Made by a program: the position numbers and the translations under genes. The notes under the pieces were generated by a model, which was not told the origin of the DNA, searched no databases, and saw only the letters and a list, made by a program, of their open reading frames with translations. 64,000 nt of DNA from positions 128,446-192,445 of the forward strand of contig NZ_QUNI01000005.1 of assembly GCF_003385115.1 (NCBI RefSeq). Direction: 5' to 3'. The stretch is from Flavobacterium aquicola. Its GTDB lineage: Bacteria; Bacteroidota; Bacteroidia; Flavobacteriales; Flavobacteriaceae. Shown piece by piece: positions 29,373-38,002 of the stretch (within the stretch, counting starts at the first letter, position 1; the number at the start of each line of letters is the position of its first letter).

Positions 29373-30800
29373 ATGTTAAAATATTTTCTAAGTTTTATTT
29401 TTCTAATAACAGCAGCTTCGCTTTGGAGCCAAGACAATCAACAAAAAAAATTAGAAGAGCGTAAAATTAAAATTCAGCAGGAGATTCGTGAAAATGAAAC
29501 GAAACTTCAAACTGTAAAGAAGAAAGAAAAAACAGCTGCAAAAGCAATCGTTCTGCAAAGCAATAAAATCAAACTTAAAGAAGAATTAATTGCTACCACT
29601 GAAAAGCAAAAAGCACTCCTCGGAAATTCAATATCTATTAATCAAGCGCAGATAAATAAACTCGAAAAGGAACTCGAGCTGCTCAAAGCAGATTATGCCA
29701 AAATGATTGTGCAATCGTATAAAAGCCGATCTGAAGAGAGCCGTGCGATGTTTTTATTGTCATCAGAAAGTTTTCTTCAGGCCTATAAACGAGCACAGTA
29801 TATGAAACAATATACTAATTATAGGAGAGTTCAGGGGAAGGAAATACAAGCAAAGACATACAGTTTGTATACTTTTAATGCAAAATTAGACGTTCAAAAA
29901 AGTGCCAAAGAGCAGCTTATTGTTGAAAATGATAAAGAGCGATTATCTTTAGAAAAAGAAAAGCAGGAACAAGAAAAATTGGTTGCCTCATTAAAGAAAG
30001 ATAAAAATAAAATTATTGCCGATAATAAGAAAAAGCAGCAGGAATCTAAAGCAATTGATAGAAAAATTGATAAATTAATTCGTGAAGCAATTGCCGAGGC
30101 TAATAGAAAAGCGGCTATAGAAAAAGCAGCTAAAGCAAAAGCAAAAGCAGACGCAATTGCGAAAGCTAATGCCTTGGCAAAAGCGCAGGCATTAGAAAAG
30201 AAAAAAGAGATTGAAAAAGCAAATGCACTAGCAGCAGCAAAAGCTAAAGCAGCATCTAAACCAGCTCCAAAACCAATTCCAGTTCCAAAAGAAGTGGAGA
30301 AAGCAATTGCAAAAGTGGAAACTGCACCTACAGCTGTACCCGTTTCCGCCACCAAAATAGATTTGAGTCCGAGCGGAAAAGTAGATTCAGATAATTTCAA
30401 AGCCAATAAAGGGAAACTGCCTTGGCCTGTTGAGAAAGGGTATATTTCGCTAGGATTTGGTGATCAGGCGCATCCTGTATATAAAGCATTAGTTATTCAT
30501 AATAGCGGACTGGAATTCACAACTGATTCTGGTGCCAGTGCAAGAGCAGTTTTTGGAGGAACAGTTACAAGTGTAATTATTATTTCTCCAGTAAATAAAG
30601 TTGTTATGTTACAGCATGGAGATTTTTTTACTTTGTATCAAAACCTGAGTTCAGTGAATGTAAGTAAAGGAGACGAAGTAAATATTAGGCAGTCATTAGG
30701 TAAAATCAGAACTAATGGCGAGGGTAAAACAATATTAAAATTTGCTATTACTCAAAATACGACTTATGCTAATCCAAGGGCTTGGCTGTCGAGTAAATAG
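29373..30800 (+). CDS. EnvC-like murein hydrolase activator (copy 2, with Ala/Lys-rich insert)
   Basis: This 475-residue paralog has the same layout as the gene before it: signal peptide, coiled coil and a LytM domain with the same lost zinc ligands (VIHNSGLEF, YQNLS, LKFAI). It differs by an extra Ala/Lys-rich helix and Pro/Lys hinge at about residues 247-325, rich in AKAKAKA-type repeats, which would lengthen the arm between coiled coil and LytM domain. The pair is a tandem duplication. A separate terminator lies between the two, so copy 2 may have its own promoter. Confidence 0.85.
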   Translation: MLKYFLSFIFLITAASLWSQDNQQKKLEERKIKIQQEIRENETKLQTVKKKEKTAAKAIVLQSNKIKLKEELIATTEKQKALLGNSISINQAQINKLEKELELLKADYAKMIVQSYKSRSEESRAMFLLSSESFLQAYKRAQYMKQYTNYRRVQGKEIQAKTYSLYTFNAKLDVQKSAKEQLIVENDKERLSLEKEKQEQEKLVASLKKDKNKIIADNKKKQQESKAIDRKIDKLIREAIAEANRKAAIEKAAKAKAKADAIAKANALAKAQALEKKKEIEKANALAAAKAKAASKPAPKPIPVPKEVEKAIAKVETAPTAVPVSATKIDLSPSGKVDSDNFKANKGKLPWPVEKGYISLGFGDQAHPVYKALVIHNSGLEFTTDSGASARAVFGGTVTSVIIISPVNKVVMLQHGDFFTLYQNLSSVNVSKGDEVNIRQSLGKIRTNGEGKTILKFAITQNTTYANPRAWLSSK

Positions 30801-30878
30801 CAGAAAAAAATTAATAAAATTTTAAACTATCTTGTCAAAATTATAGTATATATTTGATAAAATTTAAACTAGAAAATT

Positions 30879-31643
30879 ATGAATTCGAATAATCCATTTT
30901 TAAATAACAAAACATTTTCTACTGCTGTTTCAAGAAAAGACAATACGTTTAATGCAGTCACTATTGATGACAATCAAGACATGACATTGTCTGGAACAAT
31001 CAATAGAAGTTTAATTCTTTTTTTGTTATTGATTGCTTCAGCAACTGTGATCTGGTGGGCTACTTCTAATGAAATACTGAATCCAATTGTTCCAATAATT
31101 GGCGGTGCGGTTGTAGGATTGATTTTGGTTCTAATAGCATCATTCAAACCAGAATATTCGTCTTATTTAGCTCCTGGCTACGCTCTTTTTGAAGGACTGT
31201 TTATTGGTGGAATATCTGTTATTTTCGAAGCAATGTATCCTGGAATCGTAACTCAGGCAGTAGGAGCAACCTTTGTTACTTTTGCTGTTTGTCTTGGTTT
31301 GTATAAATATAAAATTGTAAAAGTGACAGAACAATTTAAATCTATTGTTATTGCTGCAACTTTGGCGATTGCAACTTATTATTTGTTTTCTTGGGTATTC
31401 TCACTTTTTACAAGTTTTGTACCAGTACATTACGGCAATTCTATGATGAGTATAGGAATCAGTGTATTTGTGATTGTAATTGCGGCTATGAACCTGTTCT
31501 TGGATTTTGATATGATAGAAAAAGGAGTTCAGCAAAGAATGCCAAAATACATGGAATGGTACGGTGCTATGGGATTAATGATTACATTAGTATGGCTGTA
31601 TATCGAGTTCTTGAGATTACTGTCAAAACTGTCTAAAAAATAG
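30879..31643 (+). CDS. Bax inhibitor-1/YccA family membrane protein
   Basis: The 254-residue protein has a soluble N-terminal tail of about 45 residues and seven predicted membrane helices, with the BI-1 family's Gly-rich third-helix region (PGYALFEGLFIGGISVIFE) and C-terminal LVWLYIEFLRLLSKL. Bacterial members are pH-dependent calcium leak channels or partners of FtsH. Physiological role here unknown. A TATATTTG -7-like box lies at 30849-30856. Confidence 0.88.
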   Translation: MNSNNPFLNNKTFSTAVSRKDNTFNAVTIDDNQDMTLSGTINRSLILFLLLIASATVIWWATSNEILNPIVPIIGGAVVGLILVLIASFKPEYSSYLAPGYALFEGLFIGGISVIFEAMYPGIVTQAVGATFVTFAVCLGLYKYKIVKVTEQFKSIVIAATLAIATYYLFSWVFSLFTSFVPVHYGNSMMSIGISVFVIVIAAMNLFLDFDMIEKGVQQRMPKYMEWYGAMGLMITLVWLYIEFLRLLSKLSKK

Positions 31644-31670
31644 ATTAAAAAAATATTTCATATTAAAGAG

Positions 31671-31701
31671 ATGCCTTTCAGAAACGAAGGGCATTTTTTT
31701 T
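31671..31701 (+). terminator. Terminator after the BI-1 gene
   Basis: ATGCCTTT (31671-31678) pairs with AAGGGCAT (31687-31694, one G-U pair), followed by a T-run. Confidence 0.75.
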
Positions 31702-31719
31702 GCGTGAGGGATTGAAGTG

Positions 31720-31812
31720 GAGCTCTTTTTATATTTGGCACTTTTACCAAATATAAAAAAGCGGGAACGGAAAGCCCGACCCAGAGTTTTTACGAAGGGG
31801 CACGCCCAAATA
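31720..31812. repeat. Palindromic intergenic element upstream of hflX
   Basis: TTTTTATATTTGG (31726-31738) faces a perfect inverted copy CCAAATATAAAAA (31747-31759). Beside it are a CGGG/CCCG hairpin (31762-31779) and a GGGGCACGCCC block. No gene fits here. It looks like a structured interspersed element. Confidence 0.45.
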
Positions 31813-31920
31813 AACTTTTACGGACTGATAAAGTAAATTGGAAGATCTACGTTTTATTTTGTCTACGATTAAAGGAATTGTAGCTGTCAAATCATTAAAT
31901 TTGCAGTCTTATTTAGAGAC

Positions 31921-33162
31921 ATGTTAGAAAAAGAAACAATAAATTTTGAAAAAACGGCCATTGTTGGTATCGTTACCCAAAATCAAAGCGAAGAAAAACT
32001 CAATGAATATCTTGATGAATTGGAGTTCTTGACATTTACCGCAGGAGGCGAAGTGGTGAAACGTTTTACGCAAAAAATGGAGCGTCCCAATCCTAAAACT
32101 TTTGTAGGGACAGGAAAATTGGAGGAAATTTGTCTTTTTGTAAAAGAGAATGATATTTCGACTTTGATATTCGATGATGAGTTGTCACCTTCTCAGCAAA
32201 AAAATATTTCTAAAATAATTGACTGCAAAATACTAGACCGTACAAATCTTATCCTTGATATCTTTGCGCAAAGAGCCGAAACCTCTTATGCGAGAACACA
32301 AGTGGAATTGGCACAATGCCAATATTTGCTTCCTAGACTTTCTGGCATGTGGACGCACTTGGAACGTCAAAAAGGGGGTATCGGAATGCGTGGTCCTGGG
32401 GAAACTGAAATCGAGACGGACAGACGTATCGTTCGTGACCGTATAGCATTATTGAGAGAGAAGATTAAAACCATCGACAAACAAATGGGGGTGCAGCGAA
32501 GCAACCGCGGAGCAATGGTTCGCGTTGCCTTGGTAGGTTATACTAATGTTGGTAAATCAACTTTGATGAATGCTATTGGGAAAAGTGATGTGTTTGTCGA
32601 AAACAAACTTTTCGCAACATTAGATACAACTGTTAGAAAAGTAGTGATTAAGAACCTGCCTTTTCTGCTTTCGGATACAGTTGGGTTCATAAGAAAACTG
32701 CCAACTCAATTGGTTGATTCTTTCAAAAGTACCTTGGACGAAGTTCGCGAAGCCGATTTGTTATTGCATATTGTTGATATATCGCACCCCGAATTTGAAG
32801 ATCATATTGCGTCTGTAAATCAAACTTTGCATGATATCAAGGCACATGATAAACCAACGATTATGGTTTTCAATAAAATTGATGCCTACAAACACCTGAC
32901 AATTGACGAAGATGATTTAATGACTGAGAAAACTCCAAGGCACTTCACATTGGAAGAGTGGAAACAAACTTGGATGCACCGTTTAGGAGAACAGAATGCT
33001 TTGTTTATTTCGGCAACACAAAAAGAAAATTTTGAAGATTTTAGAGAACGCGTTTATGAAGCCGTTCGTCAAATACACATTACCCGCTTTCCATACAACA
33101 AATTTTTATATCCGGATTATAAGGATGCTGTTGAGAAAGAAGAAAAAGAAGATAATGAATAA
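31921..33162 (+). CDS. hflX: GTPase HflX
   Basis: The 413-residue ribosome-associated GTPase splits stalled ribosomes during stress. The HflX N-terminal domain (to about residue 190) carries the diagnostic RLSGMWTHLERQKGGIGMRG. The G domain has G1 GYTNVGKST (near 206-214), G3 DTVGFI and G4 NKID. Upstream, TTG at 31878 and TAAATTTG at 31896-31903 form a promoter-like pair with a slightly short 15-bp spacer. Confidence 0.95.
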   Translation: MLEKETINFEKTAIVGIVTQNQSEEKLNEYLDELEFLTFTAGGEVVKRFTQKMERPNPKTFVGTGKLEEICLFVKENDISTLIFDDELSPSQQKNISKIIDCKILDRTNLILDIFAQRAETSYARTQVELAQCQYLLPRLSGMWTHLERQKGGIGMRGPGETEIETDRRIVRDRIALLREKIKTIDKQMGVQRSNRGAMVRVALVGYTNVGKSTLMNAIGKSDVFVENKLFATLDTTVRKVVIKNLPFLLSDTVGFIRKLPTQLVDSFKSTLDEVREADLLLHIVDISHPEFEDHIASVNQTLHDIKAHDKPTIMVFNKIDAYKHLTIDEDDLMTEKTPRHFTLEEWKQTWMHRLGEQNALFISATQKENFEDFRERVYEAVRQIHITRFPYNKFLYPDYKDAVEKEEKEDNE

Positions 33163-33164
33163 AC

Positions 33165-33202
33165 AAAAAGACCTTTCGGCAAGCTGCTAAAAGGTCTTTT
33201 TT
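33165..33202. terminator. Bidirectional terminator between hflX and the DUF3078 gene
   Basis: AAAAAGACCTT (33165-33175) pairs with AAGGTCTTTTT (33191-33201). A- and T-runs on both sides serve the two converging genes. Confidence 0.8.
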
Positions 33203-33205
33203 AAT

Positions 33206-34138
33206 TTAAAAATTATAATTCAGCCCAACGCCAAATACTTCTTTAGTTTGAAAACCTGGAAAAGCATCATCATCATAAATAGCTTGAAAATTTAAATTGG
33301 CCGATAATATTTTGTTGATTTTCATTATAATGATCAAGTTGTAGTTAATGTCGATATTTTGCGGATCCTTCAAATAATTAGAATATAAATTTAAAAGATT
33401 TTCGGCTGTTACATTTTCCATAATTTGGAATTTATAATAGGCAGTAGCATTGAAACCCAATTGATATAATAAACTTTTATTGGCATCCACACCAAAATAA
33501 CTACCATCTACATAACCAGGTATTGAAGTGTAAAAACTATCTACAAAAGTAAATTTAGATGTTAATGGAGCAAAATTAATTTTTAGGTTTTCTGTCTTTT
33601 TCCAATATAGACCAGGACCAAATAATAGGTAACCAGGTGACATAAAGTTGGTGTTTTCTTCTCTAATTTCAGCTCCATTTTCATCTTTAGAATATAAATA
33701 TCCTTTTGAGAACTGTGTTCTAAAATTGACTAGAAAGGAGTAGTACCAATAACCTTTCGTTTTTTTGGCAACAATTGAATTAATTTCAAGCTGATCATCA
33801 GTCTTCTTTTCAAAATTCGCACTTTGTGTTTGAAGCAGACCATAGGAAGCCATGATTCTGTTTTCCCAAGTATAATCATCTTTTTTATAATCGATTTTAT
33901 AATCAAGACCAAGGTTGCCGGAGAAGCTGTTTTCACCGCCTGCTACCCAGTTGCTAAAGTTGGCCTGGTTAAAGAGAAACGTAATTTTACCTGTAGATTT
34001 CCATCCATTTTTAATAGTGTCATCTATAGTTTTGGCTGCGTCTTGTGTCTTTTTTATTAGATCTTTTTCGGCATCTTGAGCATATAGCAGTGTCGAAACG
34101 GGAAGTAAAATCGTTATTAATAAAATAATTTTTTTCAT
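33206..34138 (-). CDS. DUF3078 exported protein
   Basis: This 310-residue protein has a signal peptide (about 1-20, ending LYAQ) and a beta-rich body ending in alternating aromatics (FGVGLNYNF), which suggests an outer-membrane barrel. The region SNWVAGGENSFSGNLGLDY near residues 60-78 is typical of DUF3078. A TATATTTG -7-like box lies upstream on the minus strand. Function unknown. Confidence 0.8.
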   Translation of the reverse strand: MKKIILLITILLPVSTLLYAQDAEKDLIKKTQDAAKTIDDTIKNGWKSTGKITFLFNQANFSNWVAGGENSFSGNLGLDYKIDYKKDDYTWENRIMASYGLLQTQSANFEKKTDDQLEINSIVAKKTKGYWYYSFLVNFRTQFSKGYLYSKDENGAEIREENTNFMSPGYLLFGPGLYWKKTENLKINFAPLTSKFTFVDSFYTSIPGYVDGSYFGVDANKSLLYQLGFNATAYYKFQIMENVTAENLLNLYSNYLKDPQNIDINYNLIIIMKINKILSANLNFQAIYDDDAFPGFQTKEVFGVGLNYNF

Positions 34139-34208
34139 TGTAAGAAGTATTGGTCCAATACAAATATAACGAAAAGAATAAAGTGTTAAAAATGAGGATA
34201 TTAAAAAA

Positions 34209-34718
34209 TTATTTTTTAGTTTTTTTGTATAAAGGAACTGCCGAGCAGGCCTCGCCGTACATTATACTCCTTGCATATGGCTGCAGGTAGTGTGCTGCCA
34301 AAATATAAGCCCGCATTGGAACTGGTTTTTTGGAACAGCCTTTTATGATAACGGGTTTGTCTTTATAAACTGAATAGTCAATTTTAGGAAGCAATTCTTC
34401 GTAGAAAGCGGCATCTAAATCTTCGAGTGTTCCATTTATAATTTTTTTGGCATAAGGAGCCAAATGCATTGTTATCAATATAAAAGCCCAACGCGGAAGA
34501 ATCGCATCTGTACTGCATGAAACTGCTACAAATTGATCTTGATATTGTGACCAATCCTGATTGTTGAGCTGTTCTCTAAAGTCTTTTTCCTTTAGCAAAA
34601 AACCTTCAATTAGCCACTGTGAGATATCAATCTGCGTACGCATTCCGGCTGGATAATAGTCTTCAAGATCGAAAACTTCCAGAACACTATTGGCTACTTT
34701 ATTGATTATTTCTTCCAT
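34209..34718 (-). CDS. DUF2480 protein
   Basis: The 169-residue soluble protein belongs to DUF2480, a Bacteroidota family usually encoded in or after suf operons. Two conserved Cys-containing stretches are visible (VAVSCSTDAILPRWAF and IIKGCSKKPVPMRAYI). It is downstream of the DUF59 gene on the same strand. A role in Fe-S cluster biogenesis is suggested by context only. Confidence 0.8.
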   Translation of the reverse strand: MEEIINKVANSVLEVFDLEDYYPAGMRTQIDISQWLIEGFLLKEKDFREQLNNQDWSQYQDQFVAVSCSTDAILPRWAFILITMHLAPYAKKIINGTLEDLDAAFYEELLPKIDYSVYKDKPVIIKGCSKKPVPMRAYILAAHYLQPYARSIMYGEACSAVPLYKKTKK

Positions 34719-34733
34719 TATAAAAAGTTTATT

Positions 34734-34785
34734 GTTTGTTGTTTATAGTTTATGGTTCGAAAACAACAAACTATAAACAACAAAC
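34734..34785. repeat. Perfect 18-bp inverted repeat between DUF2480 and DUF59 genes
   Basis: GTTTGTTGTTTATAGTTT (34734-34751) is exactly inverted at 34768-34785 across a 16-base loop. It has the same hairpin-spacer design as in the atp and suf gaps. Confidence 0.7.
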
Positions 34786-34797
34786 CCATTAACTGAT

Positions 34798-35121
34798 TTA
34801 AAGCATTCCTAATTCTAATTTTGCTTCTTCGCTCATCAAATCTTTACTCCAAGGCGGGTCAAAAGTGATTTCCACTTCAGCATCTTTTATATGCTCGATT
34901 GATTTTATTTTTTCCTCAACTTCTCTTGGTAAACTCTCTGCTACAGGACAGTTTGGAGATGTTAGAGTCATCAATATTTTTACTTCATAATCAGTATTGA
35001 CCATTACGTCATATATCAATCCTAATTCGTAAATATCTACTGGAATCTCTGGATCGTAAATTGTTTTTAGTTTTTTTACGATTGATTCTCCTAAGTCTTC
35101 GGTGTTTATTTCTTCTGTCAT
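34798..35121 (-). CDS. DUF59 Fe-S cluster assembly protein (SufT-like)
   Basis: The 107-residue protein is a MIP18/DUF59 family member, which helps Fe-S cluster maturation. Motifs are DPEIPVDIYELGLIYD near residues 22-37 and TLTSPNCPVAESLP near 53-66, with the conserved cysteine. It belongs to the suf gene set and is preceded by the inserted GxxExxY gene. Confidence 0.88.
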   Translation of the reverse strand: MTEEINTEDLGESIVKKLKTIYDPEIPVDIYELGLIYDVMVNTDYEVKILMTLTSPNCPVAESLPREVEEKIKSIEHIKDAEVEITFDPPWSKDLMSEEAKLELGML

Positions 35122-35162
35122 AATTTTTATTTTTAAACCAAAATAGATTTTAAGTTTTTTTT

Positions 35163-35275
35163 AAACCATATAAGGTCATATACGGTTTTGATTTGTGTTT
35201 TATTCGGTAATTTTTCGGATCAATTTTATTTAATCGGATTAATTTATTATGGTCTCAAATGCCTTATATGGTTGA
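35163..35275. repeat. ATATAAGG-type repeats downstream of the GxxExxY gene
   Basis: Short related blocks AAACCATATAAGGTCATATA (35163-35182) and AATGCCTTATATGGTT (about 35256-35271) flank the 3' side of the GxxExxY gene. They match inverted or direct copies on its 5' side. Confidence 0.5.
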
Positions 35276-35279
35276 CTTT

Positions 35280-35690
35280 TTATTCTTCTTCTAAATATCT
35301 GTATAATTCATTTACGTATGATTTCTGTCCTTCTTTAAAGATGTGAGTCACATTGAAATTTATGATTAACCCCATTGGAACTTCTAAAAGTTTCATATAA
35401 GTTAAAAGCTGTGCTTCGTGAATTGGTAAAACTTTTTCAACAGCTTTTAATTCTATAACTAGACTTTTTTCAATAAATAAATCACATCTCAATCCAGCTT
35501 CAACCTCTAATCCTTTGTAATTTACAGGTATAATTAATTCTGTTTGAAAATCAATTCCTCTAATCGTTAATTCTTTTTTCAAACAGTTATGATAAACACT
35601 TTCTAAAAGACCTGGACCAAGATGTTTGTGAACTTCGATCGCACAACCATTAACTTGATAGACTAATTCTTTAAGATATGTTTTTGTCAT
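35280..35690 (-). CDS. GxxExxY protein
   Basis: This 136-residue protein is named for the motif in GPGLLESVY (near residues 26-34), followed by a PD-(D/E)XK-like core (GLRCDLFIEKSLVIELKAVE). It is a widespread family of unproven function that often appears near intervening-sequence four-helix proteins and spreads between genomes. Here it splits sufE from the DUF59 gene and is bracketed by ATATAAGG-type repeats, so it looks inserted. Confidence 0.88.
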   Translation of the reverse strand: MTKTYLKELVYQVNGCAIEVHKHLGPGLLESVYHNCLKKELTIRGIDFQTELIIPVNYKGLEVEAGLRCDLFIEKSLVIELKAVEKVLPIHEAQLLTYMKLLEVPMGLIINFNVTHIFKEGQKSYVNELYRYLEEE

Positions 35691-35704
35691 TAATTTTATT
35701 TTTC

Positions 35705-35737
35705 GCTTATATGACCTTAAATGCCTTATATGGTTTA
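35705..35737. repeat. ATATAAGG-type repeat upstream of the GxxExxY gene
   Basis: TATATGACCTTAAATGCC is followed by TTATATGGTTT. About 22 of 27 bases match the block near 35245-35272, and inverted it matches the block at 35163-35182 apart from 9-10 bases. Confidence 0.5.
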
Positions 35738-35741
35738 AGAT

Positions 35742-36161
35742 TTATTTTTTAGCATCAAATGCCAATGCATACATTTTAATATTTTTTATCATAGAAACCA
35801 AACCATTGGCTCTTGTTGGCGAAAGATGCTCTTTCAAACCTATTTCATCAATGAAATCGGTATCTGCGTTTAGTATGTCAATTGCTTTTTGGTTGGAAAA
35901 AGCTCTAATTAAAATCGCTATTATTCCTTTGGTTAAAATAGCATCGCTGTCGGCAGTAAAGACAATTTTGTCCTCTTTTTGCTCACCTTGAAGCCAAACT
36001 TTGGATTGACACCCTTTAATCAGATTTTCGTCTGTTTTTGCTTCTTCTTTTATTAGCGGAAGATTCTTTCCTAATTCAATGATGTATTCATAGCGCTGCA
36101 TCCAGTCATCAAACATTGAGAATTCATCTATGATATCGTTTTGTATTTCTTTTATTGTCAT
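35742..36161 (-). CDS. sufE: Cysteine desulfuration protein SufE
   Basis: The 139-residue SufE accepts sulfane sulfur from SufS and passes it to the SufBCD scaffold. The acceptor cysteine is in LIKGCQSKVW (near residue 50), and the C-terminal ARANGLVSMIKNIK is typical. The start overlaps the upstream gene's stop by 4 bp (ATGA). Confidence 0.93.
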   Translation of the reverse strand: MTIKEIQNDIIDEFSMFDDWMQRYEYIIELGKNLPLIKEEAKTDENLIKGCQSKVWLQGEQKEDKIVFTADSDAILTKGIIAILIRAFSNQKAIDILNADTDFIDEIGLKEHLSPTRANGLVSMIKNIKMYALAFDAKK

Positions 36162-36589
36162 TCTTCTTTTTTTGAAAAGGATAGTATTGTATTTACTAAG
36201 TTCTTTATTTTTTCGGGAGGAAAACCATTGTCGAAAGTCTGGCTTTCATATGTTTTTCCTTTGTATGTTACTTTTAAATTTGCCATTGCAGCGCCGTCAT
36301 GAAAACGTTTCTGTGTAGGCGCTTTCAAATTCGGAATTTCTTCCAGATTCACTTTTTGAAATTCTTTTATCAGAGCATTCCATTGTGCGTCCGTCAGAGA
36401 ATTTGAAACTGGTTTTCCGTCTCTTGTTTTCGTCACGAAAACTGTTTTGTTTTCCACAGCAATGTTATTATACATACCTCTTGAATTGGCTGTGTATTCA
36501 ACCTTGGCGTCAGCCAAATCTACATTTTTTTGACCTTCGCAGTTGTTACCAAGGATTATCGTCAAAAACAAGAGTGCTATGAATTTCAT
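36158..36589 (-). CDS. Uncharacterised exported protein in the suf operon
   Basis: The 143-residue product has an N-terminal signal sequence (FIALLFLTIILGNNCEG) with a possible lipobox cysteine near residue 17. I do not recognise the family. It lies 12 bp after sufS and overlaps sufE, so it is co-transcribed with Fe-S genes although it is exported. Function unknown. Confidence 0.6.
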   Translation of the reverse strand: MKFIALLFLTIILGNNCEGQKNVDLADAKVEYTANSRGMYNNIAVENKTVFVTKTRDGKPVSNSLTDAQWNALIKEFQKVNLEEIPNLKAPTQKRFHDGAAMANLKVTYKGKTYESQTFDNGFPPEKIKNLVNTILSFSKKEE

Positions 36590-36601
36590 AATTTTACGAA
36601 T

Positions 36602-37816
36602 TTAAGAAAGCATCATTTGCGCTTTTTTCACGGCTTCAACCAATGCGTCAATTTCTTCTTTGGTATTGTAAAAAGAAAATGAAGCTCTTATCGTTCCTGG
36701 AATACAGAAGAAATTCATAATCGGCTGAGCGCAATGGTGACCGGTTCTTACAGCGATACCCAATTTGTCAATTATTGTTCCAATGTCATACGGATGAATA
36801 CCATCAATATTAAACGAGACAACTGAAGTTTTTGTTTTACTGTTTCCGTAAATTTTTAGTCCTTCAATTTCTGATAATCGTTCTGTGGCATATTCCAGCA
36901 GTTCCAATTCCTGTTTCTGAATGTTTTCAAAACCAATTTCATTCATATAATCAATGGCCGTTCCCAGAACAATTCCGCCTGCAATATGTGGAGTTCCTGC
37001 TTCAAATTTATGAGGCAGATCGGCATAGGTTGTTTTTTCGAAAGTTACCTCTTTGATCATTTCACCACCGCCTTGATAAGGAGGTAATTTATTCAGCCAA
37101 GCTTCTTTTCCGTATAAAATTCCTGTCCCCGTTGGACCGCACATTTTATGTCCCGAAAAAGCATAGAAATCACAATCCAAAGCCTGAACATCTGGTTTTA
37201 AATGCGGAACTGCCTGCGCTCCGTCAATTAAAACTGCTGAACCAACTTCGTGTGCTTTGTCGATCATATATTTGATAGGATTGATAATTCCCAATGCATT
37301 CGAAATATGATTTACGGTAACGATTTTGGTTTTGGCAGAAAGCAATTTGTCGTATTCAGCCATTATCAATTCGCCGTTTTCATCCATCGGAATTACTTTT
37401 AGCGTTGCTCCTGTTTTTTCGCAGAGCATCTGCCAAGGCACAATATTGCTGTGGTGTTCCAATGAAGAAACAATCACTTCATCACCCGATTTTAAAATCG
37501 AAGCAAATCCATTAGCGACCAAGTTGATACCAAAAGTAGTTCCCGAAGTGAAAAGCACTTCGTGGGCATATTTGGCATTAATATGATTTTGCACTTTTCC
37601 GCGTGAAACTTCATAAGCATCAGTTGCCAATTGGCTCAATGTATGAACGCCTCTGTGAATGTTGGCATTAATTTCCTGATAATACTTTGCAATCGCATCG
37701 ATAACCACTTGCGGTTTTTGCGAAGTGGCTCCGTTATCGAAATATACTAGTGGTTTTCCATTTACTTTTTCTGAAAGAATAGGAAAGTCGGCTCTTATTT
37801 TTTGAATATCTAACAT
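36602..37816 (-). CDS. sufS: Cysteine desulfurase SufS
   Basis: This 404-residue PLP enzyme releases sulfur from cysteine for Fe-S cluster assembly. The PLP lysine is in FSGHKMCGPTG (near residue 223) and the active-site cysteine in RTGHHCAQP (near 362), the SufS/group II pattern. Length is normal. SufE lies downstream; sufD is upstream beyond an oppositely oriented serine hydrolase gene. Confidence 0.96.
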   Translation of the reverse strand: MLDIQKIRADFPILSEKVNGKPLVYFDNGATSQKPQVVIDAIAKYYQEINANIHRGVHTLSQLATDAYEVSRGKVQNHINAKYAHEVLFTSGTTFGINLVANGFASILKSGDEVIVSSLEHHSNIVPWQMLCEKTGATLKVIPMDENGELIMAEYDKLLSAKTKIVTVNHISNALGIINPIKYMIDKAHEVGSAVLIDGAQAVPHLKPDVQALDCDFYAFSGHKMCGPTGTGILYGKEAWLNKLPPYQGGGEMIKEVTFEKTTYADLPHKFEAGTPHIAGGIVLGTAIDYMNEIGFENIQKQELELLEYATERLSEIEGLKIYGNSKTKTSVVSFNIDGIHPYDIGTIIDKLGIAVRTGHHCAQPIMNFFCIPGTIRASFSFYNTKEEIDALVEAVKKAQMMLS

Positions 37817-38002
37817 TGTTTTATTTAGATTTTTTCTAAATACAAAAGTAACACAATTGATTTAGTTTTCTAGGAACAATAAGGAATAATTGTGAAATCG
37901 CTTTGGAAGAAAGTATTGTTATTGATATAAAATCAAACAGAATTTATCAGTCTTTATTTTTGTGTTCCTTTTTTTATTAAATTAGGATAAATATATCCTG
38001 TT

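Noticed and set aside
29894..30406. Long minus-strand open frame (170 codons, Ala/Phe/Ser-rich)
   Set aside because: It is the antisense of the Ala/Lys-rich arm of EnvC-like copy 2; low-complexity sense codons create it.
28036..30800. Active M23 endopeptidases
   Set aside because: The His and Asp zinc ligands are replaced in both copies, which matches EnvC-type activators.
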